Source of the DNA: Deltaproteobacteria bacterium
Lineage (GTDB): Bacteria > Myxococcota_A > UBA796 > UBA2385
Assembly (NCBI GenBank): GCA_018401435.1
Contig: JAGYJW010000033.1
Coordinates: forward strand, 1-64,000
Length of the DNA stretch: 64,000 nt
Direction of reading: 5' to 3'
A program made the translations under genes and the position numbers. The notes beneath the pieces were generated by a model that saw only the letters and a list, made by a program, of their open reading frames with translations, was not told where the DNA came from and made no database searches. Shown here in pieces: positions 35,214 to 43,223 of the stretch (the first letter of the stretch is position 1; every line of letters starts with the position of its first letter).

Positions 35214-36443
35214 TCTCGCCGGGCCGAGGGTCACCGGCGGCACCTTCTCCACCGCCGCCCGCATCGCCTCCAGACTCGGCTTCGTGTAGCTCGTCGCCCG
35301 CGTCAACCTCCCCGCGTGCCCGACCAACCAGTCGATCGCCGCGTCCCGCACCCCCGCCTCCTCCAGCGTCGCCTGGTACACCGCCCGCAGCACATGCGTC
35401 GTGCTCGCCTTCACCCGGTTGCCCGGCGCCCAGATCCCCGGCCGGGCCGCTCCGTCCTTCGCCGCCCGCTCCCACGCGCTCTTGAAGTGCTGCGCCAGGT
35501 TCCGCGGGGACGGCATCGGCGCGTCGTACACGCCGCCGTAGCGGTCCATGTGCTGGATGAGGAAGCCCTCGCGCCACGCCCCGAGCGCCTGCAGCGTCGG
35601 CACGAGCCACGCGGGGATCGCCACCGTCCGCATCAGCGCCTTCTCCCGCCGCGACTTGCCCTTGGCGATCACCAGCGTGTTCTCGACCGGGTCGATGTCG
35701 GCCCCGCGGATGCACGACACCTGCTCGATCCGCAGCCCGGTCGCCCGCATCAGCACCGCCGCCACCTGCGCCCGCGGCACCGTGATCCGCGCGATCATCG
35801 CGTCCACCTCCGCGAGCGTGGGCAGCACGTTCGGCGGCGCGTACACCGCGTTGCGTGGCATCAGCGACTTCGCGTCCCGCGGCGCCGGCTCCAGCCCGGC
35901 CAACCCGTGGTCGCTCGCCCGGGGCCAGAACTCCCGCAGGACGGGGTGGAGGGTCTGGTAGACCGTGCCCTCAGCGTAGCGCTGCGCGAGCCACACCGTG
36001 ACCTGCTCGACCGTGACCTGCTCGACCGTGTCGCGGTTGAGGTAGCGCGCCGGGATCGGCCCCTCCGACAGCCCCGCGACGGCCCGCAGCCCCTCGAAGA
36101 ACCGCTGCATCGAGCCCTTCAGGTTCGCCTTCGTGGACTCCGCCAGCCGCAGCCGCCCGACCTTGCGGGCGACCCAATCGTCGGCCACCGCCTCGATGTC
36201 GATGTCGAGCGGCCGCGCCTTCACCGGCGAGCTCACCTCGGCCGGGTCCCACCAGCCCTGGCGGTCCAGCGCGCGCCGGATGGCCAGCGCCAGCGCGGGC
36301 ACCTCGGCCTCGGTGGACACCGTGTGCGAGCGGGCCTTGGTCGTCAGCCCGTCCGGCCTCTCGTGGGTCTCCCGCCACCGCAGCTTCCAGCCGCCGCGGT
36401 AGCGCGCGTAGCTGATGCCGGGGATCCCGGGGATGCTGGCCAT
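35202..36443 (-). CDS. Tyrosine recombinase/integrase
   Basis: 413 residues. An N-terminal SAM-like core-binding domain (about 80-175) precedes the catalytic domain with the expected residues: Arg238 in 'ATGLRIEQV', His350 and Arg353 in 'THVLRAVY', His376 in 'VGHAG', and Tyr386 in 'ATSYTK'. Residues 140-150 contain a duplicated 'VEQVT' encoded by a 15-bp tandem repeat (35998-36027), which may reflect slippage or a polymorphic region. It is convergent with the nuclease gene and sits 63 bases inside the right direct repeat, as expected for an element that integrates next to ychF. Confidence 0.92.
   Translation of the reverse strand: MASIPGIPGISYARYRGGWKLRWRETHERPDGLTTKARSHTVSTEAEVPALALAIRRALDRQGWWDPAEVSSPVKARPLDIDIEAVADDWVARKVGRLRLAESTKANLKGSMQRFFEGLRAVAGLSEGPIPARYLNRDTVEQVTVEQVTVWLAQRYAEGTVYQTLHPVLREFWPRASDHGLAGLEPAPRDAKSLMPRNAVYAPPNVLPTLAEVDAMIARITVPRAQVAAVLMRATGLRIEQVSCIRGADIDPVENTLVIAKGKSRREKALMRTVAIPAWLVPTLQALGAWREGFLIQHMDRYGGVYDAPMPSPRNLAQHFKSAWERAAKDGAARPGIWAPGNRVKASTTHVLRAVYQATLEEAGVRDAAIDWLVGHAGRLTRATSYTKPSLEAMRAAVEKVPPVTLGPARSAE
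35998..36027. repeat. 15-bp tandem duplication inside the integrase gene
   Basis: GTGACCTGCTCGACC occurs twice in direct succession (35998-36012, 36013-36027), adding five in-frame codons ('VEQVT' repeated) to the core-binding domain of the integrase. The frame is preserved. It is the same length as the leader duplication at 1762-1791 but unrelated in sequence. Confidence 0.85.
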
Positions 36444-36505
36444 GCGTGTCTCCGTGTCTCGCTGGACCGGATCCTACGCGGCTGTGTCTCCCGGCGTGTC
36501 TCCTG

Positions 36506-36520
36506 CCGCTTCCCACATCG
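36506..36520. promoter_or_regulatory. Candidate attachment site, right end
   Basis: CCGCTTCCCACATCG, 14 of 15 bases identical to 33092-33106 and followed by GGAAAAGCGG, so that CCGCTT...AAGCGG forms an imperfect inverted repeat as seen at recombinase core sites. It lies 23 bases beyond the ychF stop codon and 63 bases upstream of the integrase start. Confidence 0.55.
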
Positions 36521-36543
36521 GAAAAGCGGCGTTCGACGTACTT

Positions 36544-37638
36544 TCAGACGTTGAACCGGAAGTGCATCACATCCCCATCCTGCACCACATACTCCTTGCC
36601 CTCCACCCGCAGCTTGCCGGCCGACTTCAGGGCCGCCTCTCCACCCAATGCAACCAGGTCGGGCACCCGGTACACCTCGGCGCGAATGAAGCCGCGCTCG
36701 AAGTCGCTGTGGATGACCCCGGCGGCGCCGGGGGCCTTGGTGCCCTTCTTGATGGTCCAGGCGCGGATCTCCTTGGGGCCGGCGGTAAAGTAGGTCTGCA
36801 GGCCCAATAGATCGTAGGTGGCGCGGGCCAGGCGGTTGAGGCCGGGCTCGGTGAGGCCCATATCGTCGAGGAAGGCGGCGCGCTCTTCGGGGGCCAGCTC
36901 GGAGATCTCGGCCTCGACCTGGGCGCAGATGACTACCACGCCGGCGTTTTCGCGGGCGGCACGGGCGCGCACCACATCCACCAGGGCGTTGCCATCGGGC
37001 AGGCCGGACTCGTCCACATTGCAAACATAGAGAACGGGCTTGGCGGTGATGAGTTGGGCGTCGCGCACGCTGGCCCACTCCTCCTCGGTGAAGTCGCCGG
37101 AGCGGGCGGGCTTGCCGTCGTCCAGGATGGCCTTGAGCTTGCTGGCCACGTCGAAGTGCAGCTTGGGTTCGCGCTCACCGGACTTCATGAGCTTGCGGTA
37201 GCGTTCCACCCGCCGGTCGATGGAGTCCAGATCGGCCAGGATGAGCTCGAGGTCGATGGTGTCCATGTCCCGTTCGGGGTCGATGGAGCCTTCGACATGG
37301 TGGATGTCGTCGTCTTCGAAGCAGCGCACGACGTGCAGGACGGCGTCCACGGACCGGATGTGGCCCAGGAACTGGTTGCCCAGGCCCTCTCCCTTGCTGG
37401 CGCCCCGCACCAGGCCGGCGATGTCGAGGATCTCCACCACCGCGGGCAGCACCTGCTTGCTGGCGATGACGCCCAGGATCTCCTGCAGGCGCGGATCCGG
37501 CACGGGCACGATGCCCGTATTGGGTTCGATGGTGCAGAATGGGTAGTTGGCGCTCTCGGCCCCGGCAGAGGTGAGGGCGTTGAAGAGGGTGGACTTGCCG
37601 ACGTTGGGCAGGCCGACGATGCCGGCTTGGAGGGCCAT
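36544..37638 (-). CDS. ychF: Redox-regulated ribosome-associated ATPase YchF
   Basis: 364 residues, normal for the family. G1 'GLPNVGKSTLFNALT' (residues 8-22), 'PFCTIEPNTG', G3-like 'DIAGLVRGASKGEGLGNQFL', the altered G4 'NVDE' typical of this Obg-related ATPase, and the C-terminal TGS domain ('RAWTIKKGTKAPGAAGVIHSDFERGFI', 'VVQDGDVMHFRFNV') are all present. YchF hydrolyses ATP and binds ribosomes and catalase in stress control. It is intact despite the element integrated directly downstream. Confidence 0.97.
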   Translation of the reverse strand: MALQAGIVGLPNVGKSTLFNALTSAGAESANYPFCTIEPNTGIVPVPDPRLQEILGVIASKQVLPAVVEILDIAGLVRGASKGEGLGNQFLGHIRSVDAVLHVVRCFEDDDIHHVEGSIDPERDMDTIDLELILADLDSIDRRVERYRKLMKSGEREPKLHFDVASKLKAILDDGKPARSGDFTEEEWASVRDAQLITAKPVLYVCNVDESGLPDGNALVDVVRARAARENAGVVVICAQVEAEISELAPEERAAFLDDMGLTEPGLNRLARATYDLLGLQTYFTAGPKEIRAWTIKKGTKAPGAAGVIHSDFERGFIRAEVYRVPDLVALGGEAALKSAGKLRVEGKEYVVQDGDVMHFRFNV

Positions 37639-37740
37639 GACAGGCTCCGCGGGGCGGGAGGGGAGGTGGGCGCGGCTATCCAGCCCGGGCGGCCGGGGCC
37701 AGCGCGCCGCAGCGGGCTATGGGGCGAGAGAGGAGGTGTG

Positions 37741-38115
37741 GTGCCCGTCTTCGACCTGCGCAGACGTCGCCGGAACAGCCGGCTGGACCCGGCGCGTCGG
37801 GCGGTGCTTCGGGCGGCGCTGGCCGAGGGCCTGGGCGCGCTGCTGCGGGGGGAGCGCGCCGACGCCCACGACGCCCTCGACCGCGTGCACGCGGGCGCCC
37901 GGAACGCGCCCCTCCTGCACCTGGGGGTCCACCTGGGACGCCTGGCGGCCCTGCTTTCGGAAGGGCAGGGGAGGGCCGCCCTGGCCGAGCTGTCGCCGGT
38001 GCTGGGGGCCGCGCCTTCGTCCCTGTGGCGGCGCCTTCAGGGGGTGGCCCCCGACGCGCCGGCGGGACCGGGTTTGCGGGGGCGCTGGCGGCAGCGGCGT
38101 GCGGGTCTGAAATAG
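37741..38115 (+). CDS. Small basic helical protein, unknown
   Basis: 124 residues from a GTG with AGAGGAGG 5 bases upstream. It is Arg/Leu/Ala rich ('FDLRRRRRNSRLDPARRAVL', 'LHLGVHLGRLAALLSEGQGRAAL'), probably all-helical, with no signal or membrane segment and no recognised domain. It is divergent from ychF. The small two-helix membrane protein begins 47 bases after it. Confidence 0.5.
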   Translation: MPVFDLRRRRRNSRLDPARRAVLRAALAEGLGALLRGERADAHDALDRVHAGARNAPLLHLGVHLGRLAALLSEGQGRAALAELSPVLGAAPSSLWRRLQGVAPDAPAGPGLRGRWRQRRAGLK

Positions 38116-38162
38116 GCGCGGCCCTTCCGGCGTCCAGCGGGGGCCCTGCCCCCGGATCCGCC

Positions 38163-38378
38163 ATGTACAGCGTCTTGTTCTCGGTCTTTGTCGTTGCCCT
38201 CGGCGCCCTGGCCACCTGGCGCACCGATACGGTCTATGGCCGACCGGCCGGCCTCAGCCTGGCCCTCACCTTGGGGGGCATCGCGGCCTTCGCGCCGCTG
38301 GGCAGCTTCCTGGCGCTGCTGGTGGCGGCCGGCGCCCTGACGGTGGCCCGGCAGGAGGAGCGGCGGCGCCTGACTTGA
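38163..38378 (+). CDS. Small two-helix membrane protein
   Basis: 71 residues with two hydrophobic segments ('VLFSVFVVALGALATW' and 'LALTLGGIAAFAPLGSFLALLVAAGALTV'), separated by a short polar loop, and a basic C-terminal tail 'RQEERRRLT'. No family is recognised. It lies just upstream of the aminotransferase gene. Confidence 0.5.
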   Translation: MYSVLFSVFVVALGALATWRTDTVYGRPAGLSLALTLGGIAAFAPLGSFLALLVAAGALTVARQEERRRLT

Positions 38379-38444
38379 GGGCCCATGCTTGCGGGGCGTC
38401 TGCCTGCGAGTGAGGATCGGGCGCCCCGCGTCCAGGCTGAGCCC

Positions 38445-39632
38445 ATGTCCATCGCGCCGCCGCAGGCCCCCCCGATCGCGCGCCTGCTGCCCCAAGAGCC
38501 GCTGCTGCTGATGGGGGCGGGGCCGACGCCCATCCCGCACTCGGTGGGCCAGGCCAACGCGGTGGTGATCAACCACCTGGGCGCCACCATGAACGCAGTG
38601 GTGGACGGCGTAAAGGCGTTGACCCGCTACGCCTTTCAGACCGAGGCCCTGCACTGCCTGGGGGTGCGCGGGCCGGCTTCGGCCGCCAACGAGATGGCCC
38701 TGGCCAACCTCTGCTGGCCCGGTCGGCGGGTGCTCTGCCTGGTGACGGGCACCTTCAGCGCCCGGCTGGCGGAGATGGCGCGGGGCATCGGCGCGGATGT
38801 GACGGTGGTGGAGGCCCAGGTGGGCGAGCCCTCCACCGCAGCCCAGGCGGCGGCGGCCCTGGCGCGGGATCGCTTCGACCTGGTGACGGTGGTCCAGGGC
38901 GAGACATCGTGCGGGGTGGTGAACCACGACATCCCCGAGATTGCGCGCCTGGCGCGCGCTCACGGCGCCTTGATGATGGTGGATGCGGTCTGCACCCTGT
39001 CCACGATGGCCCTGCCCATGGACGCCTGGGGCATCGATGTGGTGGTCACCGGCGGCCAGAAGGGGCTGGCCAGCATCCCCGGCGTGTCGTTGATCGCCCT
39101 GTCGGATGCGGCCTGGGCGGTGGCGATGCAGCGGCCCCGGCCCATGCCCCACTGGTGCCTGGATCTGGAGCGGGCCTGGCGCTTTTGGGGCGACCACCAA
39201 TACCACTACACGGCACCCGTGCCCGGCGTGCTGGCCGTGTACGAGGCCTTGCGGCTGGTGGCCGAAGAGACCTTGGAGGCGCGTTTTGCGCGACACACCC
39301 GTTGCAGCACGGCCCTGCAGGCCGGCATCGAGGCCATGGGCTTGACCCTGCTGATCCCCGCGGCCTGGCGCCTGCCCAGCGTGCTGTCCATCTGCCGGCC
39401 GCCCGGCGTGGACTCGGCCGCCTTGCGGGCGCGCATGGTGGCGGACTTCAGGGTGGAGATCGCTGGCGCCTTTGGTCTGGACATCGTGCGCATCGGACAG
39501 ATGGGCGAGCAGTGCCGGCCCGAGATGCTCTTTCGCACCCTCTACGCCTTGGGCGAGAGCCTGCGCAGAGAGGGCCACCCCGCCGATGTCGCCCGCGGCA
39601 TGGCCGTGCTGGCGGCGGGCCTGGCAGACTGA
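38445..39632 (+). CDS. Class V aminotransferase (alanine-glyoxylate/serine type)
   Basis: 395 residues, a PLP-dependent fold-type I enzyme. Motifs are 'LLMGAGPTPIPHSV' (the 'GPxxv' N-terminus), 'GETSCGVVNHDIPEIA', 'VDAVCTLSTM' (the PLP-ring Asp), and the Schiff-base Lys in 'VVTGGQKGLASIPGVS'. The closest named relatives are alanine-glyoxylate and serine-pyruvate or pyridoxamine-pyruvate aminotransferases. The ATG at 38445 fits the family N-terminus; an in-frame ATG at 38385 would add 20 unrelated residues. The substrate cannot be fixed from sequence. Confidence 0.88.
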   Translation: MSIAPPQAPPIARLLPQEPLLLMGAGPTPIPHSVGQANAVVINHLGATMNAVVDGVKALTRYAFQTEALHCLGVRGPASAANEMALANLCWPGRRVLCLVTGTFSARLAEMARGIGADVTVVEAQVGEPSTAAQAAAALARDRFDLVTVVQGETSCGVVNHDIPEIARLARAHGALMMVDAVCTLSTMALPMDAWGIDVVVTGGQKGLASIPGVSLIALSDAAWAVAMQRPRPMPHWCLDLERAWRFWGDHQYHYTAPVPGVLAVYEALRLVAEETLEARFARHTRCSTALQAGIEAMGLTLLIPAAWRLPSVLSICRPPGVDSAALRARMVADFRVEIAGAFGLDIVRIGQMGEQCRPEMLFRTLYALGESLRREGHPADVARGMAVLAAGLAD

Positions 39633-39639
39633 AGCGCCT

Positions 39640-40620
39640 TCAACCCCGGTCGGGCGCGGCCCCCATGGCCTGGCGCAGGCGCGGATAGTCATCGCTCAGC
39701 CAGAAGGCGATCAAGGCGGCCATACGCACGGCGAGATCGGGCAGCAGCAAGCGACCCTCGGCGTCTTTGCGCCCCAGGCAGGCGTCCAGGCCCTGGTCGT
39801 TGGCCACCACCAGCTCCCGCGCCAGCCGGCTGTGGGTGAGGAAGATGGCGCGCAGAGACGCGTCGATGTGGCCCGCCATGAGCAGGCCGGCGCGGTCGGC
39901 GGTGTGTTGCATGACGCGGTGAGAGGCCACCAGCAGGCGGTTGTCCAGGCCCACGTCGGGGTCGATGGCATCGGGTGACCTGGAAGATCCGAAGCGCCGG
40001 GCCACCGACTGCAAGCTGCCCAGGGTGCCGGTCGCCGATTCGACGGCTGCAGCGCCGGCATTGCCCAGCCGGCCCAGATCTGTTGGCACCACCTTGGCCA
40101 GGGCGGCGGCGTCGTCGATGCCATAGATCGCACGCAGCCAGGACTGGGGCACGACGGTGCGCACCGCCCGCCAGGTTCGGTCGCTGCCCAGCAGGTCCAC
40201 GGGCAAGAAGCGCAGGAAGGGCAGGATGCTGGCGGTGGCCACGACCGCGCTGCCGCCCTTGTCCATCAGGCCGGCCCAGACATCGTCGGAGGTGACGCGG
40301 CTGTGGCCGAAGCGCAGGTGGGCCACCTCGGCGCCGATGGCCCAGCGCAGCTCGGCCGGCCCCAAGAAGAAGTCGTCGCCGGTGTCCAGGTGACCGCCGC
40401 CCACCACCAGGAAGGGGGCCGGGGCCTCGTGGCTGCGCAGGCCCACGCGGCGGTCCCCCTGGGACACATAGGCATCGACCACCGGCAGGCCGAAGACCAC
40501 GCAGGCATCCGCGATGGCTGTTGCGAGAGTGGGCTGCCGGAGCGCGCTCACGCGCTCACAGTGGCTGCGCAGGATCGAGAAGTCCGGGGGGTTGACCCGG
40601 GCCACCGCCGATCGCCCCAT
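39640..40620 (-). CDS. Unknown protein with metalloprotease-like C-terminal domain
   Basis: 327 residues, apparently lacking its natural N-terminus. The body ('FLVVGGGHLDTGDDFFLGPAELRWAIGAEVAHLRFGHSRVT', 'RTVVPQSWLRAIYG') resembles the C-terminal domain seen in large myxobacterial TPR proteins, and 'GAEVAHLRFGH' sits where M48-type peptidases have HExxH, but the catalytic motif is not there. Codon quality collapses upstream of about 40600, where the strand enters the antisense of a thioesterase gene, so the real start seems lost at a rearrangement junction. The 'MGRS' start at 40620 is only the first available ATG. Confidence 0.5.
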   Translation of the reverse strand: MGRSAVARVNPPDFSILRSHCERVSALRQPTLATAIADACVVFGLPVVDAYVSQGDRRVGLRSHEAPAPFLVVGGGHLDTGDDFFLGPAELRWAIGAEVAHLRFGHSRVTSDDVWAGLMDKGGSAVVATASILPFLRFLPVDLLGSDRTWRAVRTVVPQSWLRAIYGIDDAAALAKVVPTDLGRLGNAGAAAVESATGTLGSLQSVARRFGSSRSPDAIDPDVGLDNRLLVASHRVMQHTADRAGLLMAGHIDASLRAIFLTHSRLARELVVANDQGLDACLGRKDAEGRLLLPDLAVRMAALIAFWLSDDYPRLRQAMGAAPDRG

Positions 40621-41020
40621 CGAAATCCGCCCCTTGGACCCCCACAACCCCTTCGCGCCCAAGCCCCAGTCACCCCGGCAGCAGCTCTGGTACCGCACCA
40701 CCGGCGACCTGCCCGAGCGCCTGAGCCTGCACCAGTACCTGCTGGCTTATGCCTCGGACTTCCAGTTCCTGGTCACCGCCATGCGCCCCCACGCCGTGAG
40801 CTGGCTGACCCCCGGGATGCAGGTCACCAGCCTCGATCACGCCATGTACTTCCACCGTCCCTTTCGCATGGACGACTGGCTGCTCTACGACATCGAGAGC
40901 CCCTGGGCCGGCGGCGGCCGGGGCCTGGTGCGCGGGCGCTTCTACGACCCGCAGGGCAACCTCGTCGCCTCCTGCTTCCAAGAGGGACTGATTCGGGACC
41001 GCCGCGGGGAGAGGGCCTGA
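40610..41020 (+). pseudogene. tesB: C-terminal half of acyl-CoA thioesterase II (TesB)
   Basis: 136 codons with strong TesB identity: 'RPIEIRPLDPHNPFAPK', 'LHQYLLAYASDFQFL', 'SLDHAMYFHRPFRMDDWLLY', 'GRGLVRGRFYDPQGNLVAS' and 'CFQEGLIRD'. The Asp/Thr/Gln catalytic set of TesB lies partly in this second hotdog domain, but the entire first domain (about 140 residues) is missing. An open frame from ATG 40514 adds 32 unrelated residues that are antisense to the neighbouring gene. It overlaps the histidine phosphatase start (TGATG), so the original operon order is still visible. Confidence 0.75.
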
Positions 41021-41682
41021 TGTCGGACCTCTGGCTGATCCGCCACGGCCAGGCGGGCGAGGTGATGGGCGACTATGACCGGCTGAGCGCGCGGGGCTTT
41101 CAACAGTCCGCGGCGGCGGGGCAGACCTGGCGCCACATCGCCCCCCTGCACCAAGCCTGGCGGGGCGCCATGCGCCGACACGCCGAAACCGCCGCCACCT
41201 TTGCTGAGAACTTCGGCCCCATGCCCATTCCGGTCGAGGATTCGGACTGGAACGAATTCGACCACCAGTCGGTGGTGCGCGCAGCCCTCGCCACCGGCAT
41301 GAGGCCCCCCCAAGACGGCGGCCGGGCGGCCTTCTTCGCCTTCTTCCTCGACGCGATGGGGCGCTGGGCATCGGGCGATCACGACGCCGACTACATCGAA
41401 TCCTATGGCGCCTTCCAGGCCCGGGTGGACGCCGCCCTCGACCGCGCCGTGGCGCAGCTCGGCTCGGGCGAGTCCGCGGTCGTCTTCACCTCTGGCGGTG
41501 TTATTTCAGCGATATGTCGGAGGCTGCTGCACCTCGCCCCCCGCGAAGCCTTCCGCATCAACACCATCCTGGCCAATAGCGGCGTGACCCGCGTCCGGGT
41601 GGGCCCCGGCCTGCTCAGCCTGGCCACCCTCAACGCCCACCCCCACCTCGACGCCGACCCCGCCCTCTTCACGCTGAGCTGA
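41020..41682 (+). CDS. Histidine phosphatase superfamily protein, variant active site
   Basis: 220 residues. The phosphohistidine motif 'LIRHGQAGE' is at residues 6-14, and 'MRRHAETAATFAE' and 'DSDWNEFDHQ' follow as in phosphoglycerate-mutase-like phosphatases. The region that normally carries the second catalytic His ('xxHGG') reads 'VVFTSGGVIS', with Ser in its place. I recall a subgroup with TSGG at this site, so it may be a functional variant rather than a dead enzyme. Its ATG overlaps the thioesterase stop. Confidence 0.8.
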   Translation: MSDLWLIRHGQAGEVMGDYDRLSARGFQQSAAAGQTWRHIAPLHQAWRGAMRRHAETAATFAENFGPMPIPVEDSDWNEFDHQSVVRAALATGMRPPQDGGRAAFFAFFLDAMGRWASGDHDADYIESYGAFQARVDAALDRAVAQLGSGESAVVFTSGGVISAICRRLLHLAPREAFRINTILANSGVTRVRVGPGLLSLATLNAHPHLDADPALFTLS

Positions 41683-41759
41683 AGCCCCGGCGTGATCCCC
41701 GGCCACCTCGCCCGGCCCGGACCGGATAGGACGGCGCGCCCTCACCGGCGGAGGCCCAG

Positions 41760-43196
41760 ATGTGCGGATTCGTGGGAATGGTCGCGAAGGACGGCGTCGC
41801 CGCCTCCTTGTTGCTGGCCCTCCAGACCATCCAGCACCGCGGCCAGGACGCAGCCGGCGCGGGCACCTTCGACGATCGGCGGGTGCACCTGATCAAGGGT
41901 CTCGGCATGATCCCCCAGGCCGTGCCCCCCGCCACCCTGCCCACGCTGATGGGCAATGCCGGCATCGCCCATGTGCGCTACCCCACGGCCGGGGCCCACA
42001 GCACCGCCGAAGACGCCCAGCCCTTCCGCACGCGCCAGCCGGGCATCTTGCTGGCCCACAACGGCAATGTGACCAATGTGGGCGAGCTGACCGCCTGGCT
42101 GCGGGCCGAGGGCTATGTCGTGCTCAGCCAGTGCGATGCCGAGCCCATCCTGCTCACCTTTGCCTGGGCGCTGAACCGGCACCGGGCCGCCGGTCACACA
42201 GCCGAGGACGTGCGGGCTGCAGTGGTCGAGGTGCAACAGCGCGTGCGCGGCGCCTATTCGGTGGTGGCCGTCCTCGAAGTGGACGGCCAGGCCACCCTGG
42301 TGGCCTTTCGCGACCCCCACGGCATCCGGCCCGGCGTCTATGGCCAGGCCGAAGATGGCGCCTGGATGGCCGCATCGGAGTCGGTGGCCCTGGACGTGAT
42401 GGCCATCGAAAAGACCGACGACCTCCCCCGGGACGCCGTGCTGCTGCTGCGCGAGGGCCAGCCCGAGCTGCGCCTGCCCCTGCAACCCGCCCGGCCCGCC
42501 CGGCCCTGCGTCTTTGAGCGGGTCTACTTTGCCCGCCCCGACAGCGTCATGGAGGATGGCCGGGTCAACCGCAGCCGCTGGCGCATGGGACGGCAGCTGG
42601 CCCTGGAATGGCAGGAGCGAGGATTCCAAGCCGACCTGGTGGTGGCCGTGCCCGACACCTCGCGCCCCGCCGCCCAGGCCATGGCCGAAGAGCTGGGCAT
42701 CCCCAGCCGCGAGGGCTTCATCAAGAACCGCTACAGCGGCCGCACCTTCATCATGCCGGACCAGCGCAGCCGCGAGGCCGCCCTGCGCCTCAAGCTCAAC
42801 CCCATCCGCGAGATGTTCGAAGGCAAGCGCGTCCTGCTGGTGGATGACAGCATCGTACGCGGCACCACCATGCGCCGCATCGTGCAGATGTTGCGGGGCC
42901 TGCACCCCACCGAACTGCACATCGCCATCTTCAGCCCCGCAGTGCGCCACCCCTGCTTCTACGGCATCGACATGCCCTCGGCCGATGAGCTGGTGGCCGC
43001 TGAATTCGACGAGGCCAACCAGCAAGACGCCCTGGCCCGTTGGATTGGTGCAGACTCGTTGACCTTCCTGTCGGTGGCTGGCCTCAAAGAGGTCGCTGGC
43101 GACCGTATCTGCGCCGCCTGCTTCGACGGCGACTATATCGTACCCGTCAGCGACACCGAAAAAGAGGGCATCCGGGCCGAGCGCCGAGGGGCCTGA
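41760..43196 (+). CDS. purF: Amidophosphoribosyltransferase
   Basis: 478 residues. It catalyses the first step of purine synthesis, PRPP plus glutamine to phosphoribosylamine. Cys2 in 'MCGFVGMVAKDG' is the N-terminal nucleophile, so no propeptide is present. 'HVRYPTAG' and 'LAHNGNVTN' belong to the glutaminase domain, and 'VLLVDDSIVRGTTMRR' is the PRPP loop. Cys residues in 'HPCFYGID' and 'ICAACF' match the 4Fe-4S ligands of the Bacillus-type enzyme. The 77 bases upstream contain no clear regulator site. It is convergent with fumarase (28-base gap). Confidence 0.97.
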   Translation: MCGFVGMVAKDGVAASLLLALQTIQHRGQDAAGAGTFDDRRVHLIKGLGMIPQAVPPATLPTLMGNAGIAHVRYPTAGAHSTAEDAQPFRTRQPGILLAHNGNVTNVGELTAWLRAEGYVVLSQCDAEPILLTFAWALNRHRAAGHTAEDVRAAVVEVQQRVRGAYSVVAVLEVDGQATLVAFRDPHGIRPGVYGQAEDGAWMAASESVALDVMAIEKTDDLPRDAVLLLREGQPELRLPLQPARPARPCVFERVYFARPDSVMEDGRVNRSRWRMGRQLALEWQERGFQADLVVAVPDTSRPAAQAMAEELGIPSREGFIKNRYSGRTFIMPDQRSREAALRLKLNPIREMFEGKRVLLVDDSIVRGTTMRRIVQMLRGLHPTELHIAIFSPAVRHPCFYGIDMPSADELVAAEFDEANQQDALARWIGADSLTFLSVAGLKEVAGDRICAACFDGDYIVPVSDTEKEGIRAERRGA

Positions 43197-43223
43197 GCCC
43201 CGCGGCAGCCCCCAGCCCCCCGC

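Larger units (their letters stand above)
33092..36520. mobile_element. Small integrated element with tyrosine integrase
   Basis: About 3.4 kb bounded by 15-bp near-identical direct repeats, CCGCTTCCCGCATCG (33092-33106) and CCGCTTCCCACATCG (36506-36520), one mismatch. An inverted copy (GATGGGGAAGCGG, 33127-33139) lies just inside the left end, and the right copy is followed by AAAGCGG, forming a partial palindrome. Contents are an excisionase-like HTH protein, a candidate toxin and its partner, an Mrr-type nuclease, and a convergent tyrosine integrase whose start lies 63 bases from the right repeat. The right end sits just beyond the ychF stop codon. The repeats are the best candidates for att sites, but this is inferred from position and sequence. 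Confidence 0.6.
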
